DNA from: Smithella sp. D17
Lineage (GTDB): Bacteria; Desulfobacterota; Syntrophia; Syntrophales; Smithellaceae
DNA length: 6,805 nucleotides
Assembly (NCBI GenBank): GCA_000753945.1
Contig: JQOA01000115.1
Coordinates: forward strand, 1-6,805
Direction of reading: 5' to 3'
In this document: in pieces, positions 6,245 through 6,805 of the stretch
How positions within the stretch are numbered: the first letter of the stretch is position 1
Layout: every line of letters begins with the position of its first letter
Position numbers and translations under genes: made by a program
Notes under the pieces: model-generated
Database searches by the model: none
Told to the model about the DNA's origin: nothing
What the model saw: the letters and a program-made list of their open reading frames with translations, nothing else

Positions 6245-6586
6245 ATGATAAATTATCTAAAGGATGTTGAACCTAATGAGAGATGTGTCTGTGTTTTCAT
6301 AACACAAATACTATTCTTGAATAATCTTACTCTCTCAAATGTTGGTATTTCTGAAAGTGGTATCTGGAAACTGAATATGACAAGGATGATAGGGGTTACA
6401 AAAGTAGTGGTCTATTACCGACATGATAATATAAATGAAATAATTGTAGGAGACTACTTGGGAACCCGTGATTCAAAAATTCAGGGTCGTCATTACATAA
6501 AATTTAAAATCATTCGTAGATGTCAAACACTGAATAACTGGAAAGATTTTTGTAACACAGGTTCAAATCCGGTGAGATACACTTGA
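6245..6586 (+). CDS. Unrecognised 113-residue ORF, possibly degenerate
   Basis: The product is not recognised. It has an ATG with no convincing Shine-Dalgarno (only GGGG at 6237-6240), an uneven composition and no clear domain. Residues about 14-36 are moderately hydrophobic. A weak echo of the adhesin-E N-terminal pattern is visible as GIWKL followed by VVVYYRHDNINE, with a neighbouring frame reading EYDKDDRGYKSSG over the same bases. It could therefore be a third, badly eroded copy rather than a working gene. Nothing else of note is coded on either strand between 6223 and 6665. Confidence 0.25.
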   Translation: MINYLKDVEPNERCVCVFITQILFLNNLTLSNVGISESGIWKLNMTRMIGVTKVVVYYRHDNINEIIVGDYLGTRDSKIQGRHYIKFKIIRRCQTLNNWKDFCNTGSNPVRYT

Positions 6587-6616
6587 TTTTTTAGATTTCG
6601 AGAAAATATTGGCGAA

Positions 6617-6638
6617 GGGTCAAGCCTACTCTTGACTC
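6617..6638. repeat. Short hairpin upstream of the zeta-type kinase gene
   Basis: GGGTCAAG (6617-6624) and CTTGACTC (6631-6638) form an 8-bp stem with one G-U pair and a 6-base loop (CCTACT). No T-run follows, so it is not a standard terminator. It lies 27 bp before the kinase start and could be an operator-like site, an attenuator or a dispersed repeat. Confidence 0.5.
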
Positions 6639-6665
6639 ATGTTGGGAAAAGTAGCAGGAAGAAAA

Positions 6666-6805
6666 ATGAAAAATGCACCTAATATTTATATTGTGGCAGG
6701 ACCGAATGGCGTCGGGAAAACCACGTTCATGGAGGAATTTTTGCCCAATTATGCGGACTGCCTTCATTTCGTTAATGCTGATTTGATTGCGGCAGGGCTT
6801 TCGCC
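6666..6805 (+). CDS. Zeta-toxin-like P-loop kinase, N-terminal part, cut by right edge
   Basis: The first 46 codons run off the window. NIYIVAGPNGVGKTTF (6-21) contains a Walker A motif (GPNGVGKT, 12-19) with K18 and T19 as nucleotide-binding residues. FVNADLIAAGLS (35-46) is the strand and Asp that follow in the zeta toxin / chromosomal zeta-like family, where the Asp takes part in substrate binding. Zeta toxins phosphorylate UDP-N-acetylglucosamine; many chromosomal relatives have unknown targets. The start at 6666 has AGGAAG at 6656-6661, 4 bases away; an in-frame ATG at 6639 lacks a site. No intact antitoxin-like gene precedes it, so it may be an orphan or have a downstream partner. Confidence 0.85.
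   Translation, partial: MKNAPNIYIVAGPNGVGKTTFMEEFLPNYADCLHFVNADLIAAGLS

Noticed and set aside
1..6805. CRISPR array, rRNA, complete tRNA, insertion sequence or phage genes
   Set aside because: No spaced repeats, conserved RNA stretches, transposase or integrase motifs or terminal inverted repeats were seen on either strand.

Overview
The window looks like a chromosomal segment of a Gram-negative bacterium. A bifunctional penicillin-binding protein, a Tat translocase and an OmpA-type peptidoglycan-binding envelope protein all point that way. The style of the genes (TTG starts, GatCA rather than GlnRS-only, surface-adhesin-E-like small secreted proteins, zeta-type kinase) is compatible with a former deltaproteobacterium (Desulfobacterota, perhaps a Syntrophus/Smithella relative). 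That placement is an inference from general resemblance and was not tested by any search.

Layout. Bases 1-1647 hold a leftward envelope operon: tatA-type subunit, tatC, then the N-terminal 172 codons of a class A penicillin-binding protein cut by the left edge. A 212-bp AT-rich divergent region (1648-1859) separates it from a rightward monocistronic gene for a compact secreted OmpA-domain protein (1860-2450), which is closed by a clear hairpin terminator (2480-2516). A second rightward unit follows: a zinc-dependent histone-deacetylase-family enzyme (2619-3674), gatC (3687-3974) and gatA (3982-5439), with gaps of 12 and 7 bp. This unit is more GC-rich and has strong Shine-Dalgarno sites, and two of its three genes start with TTG.

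From 5440 to the right edge the character changes. The DNA becomes AT-rich and the genes small and partly broken. gatB, the usual partner of gatCA, does not follow. In its place is a small secreted surface-adhesin-E-like protein (5453-5941), a second and frameshifted relative of it (about 5911-6222), an unrecognised and possibly degenerate ORF (6245-6586), a short hairpin, and the first 46 codons of a zeta-toxin-like P-loop kinase running off the right edge. This is best read as an accessory patch inserted or accumulated after gatA.

How the genes work together. TatA/TatC would export folded proteins and the PBP builds peptidoglycan. The OmpA-domain protein would anchor to that peptidoglycan. 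GatCA needs GatB to amidate Glu-tRNA-Gln or Asp-tRNA-Asn, so gatB must lie elsewhere or beyond the window. No RNA genes, CRISPR arrays, insertion sequences or phage structural genes were found. I found no convincing undescribed system. The most noteworthy area is the decaying adhesin-E-like tandem next to the zeta-type kinase.
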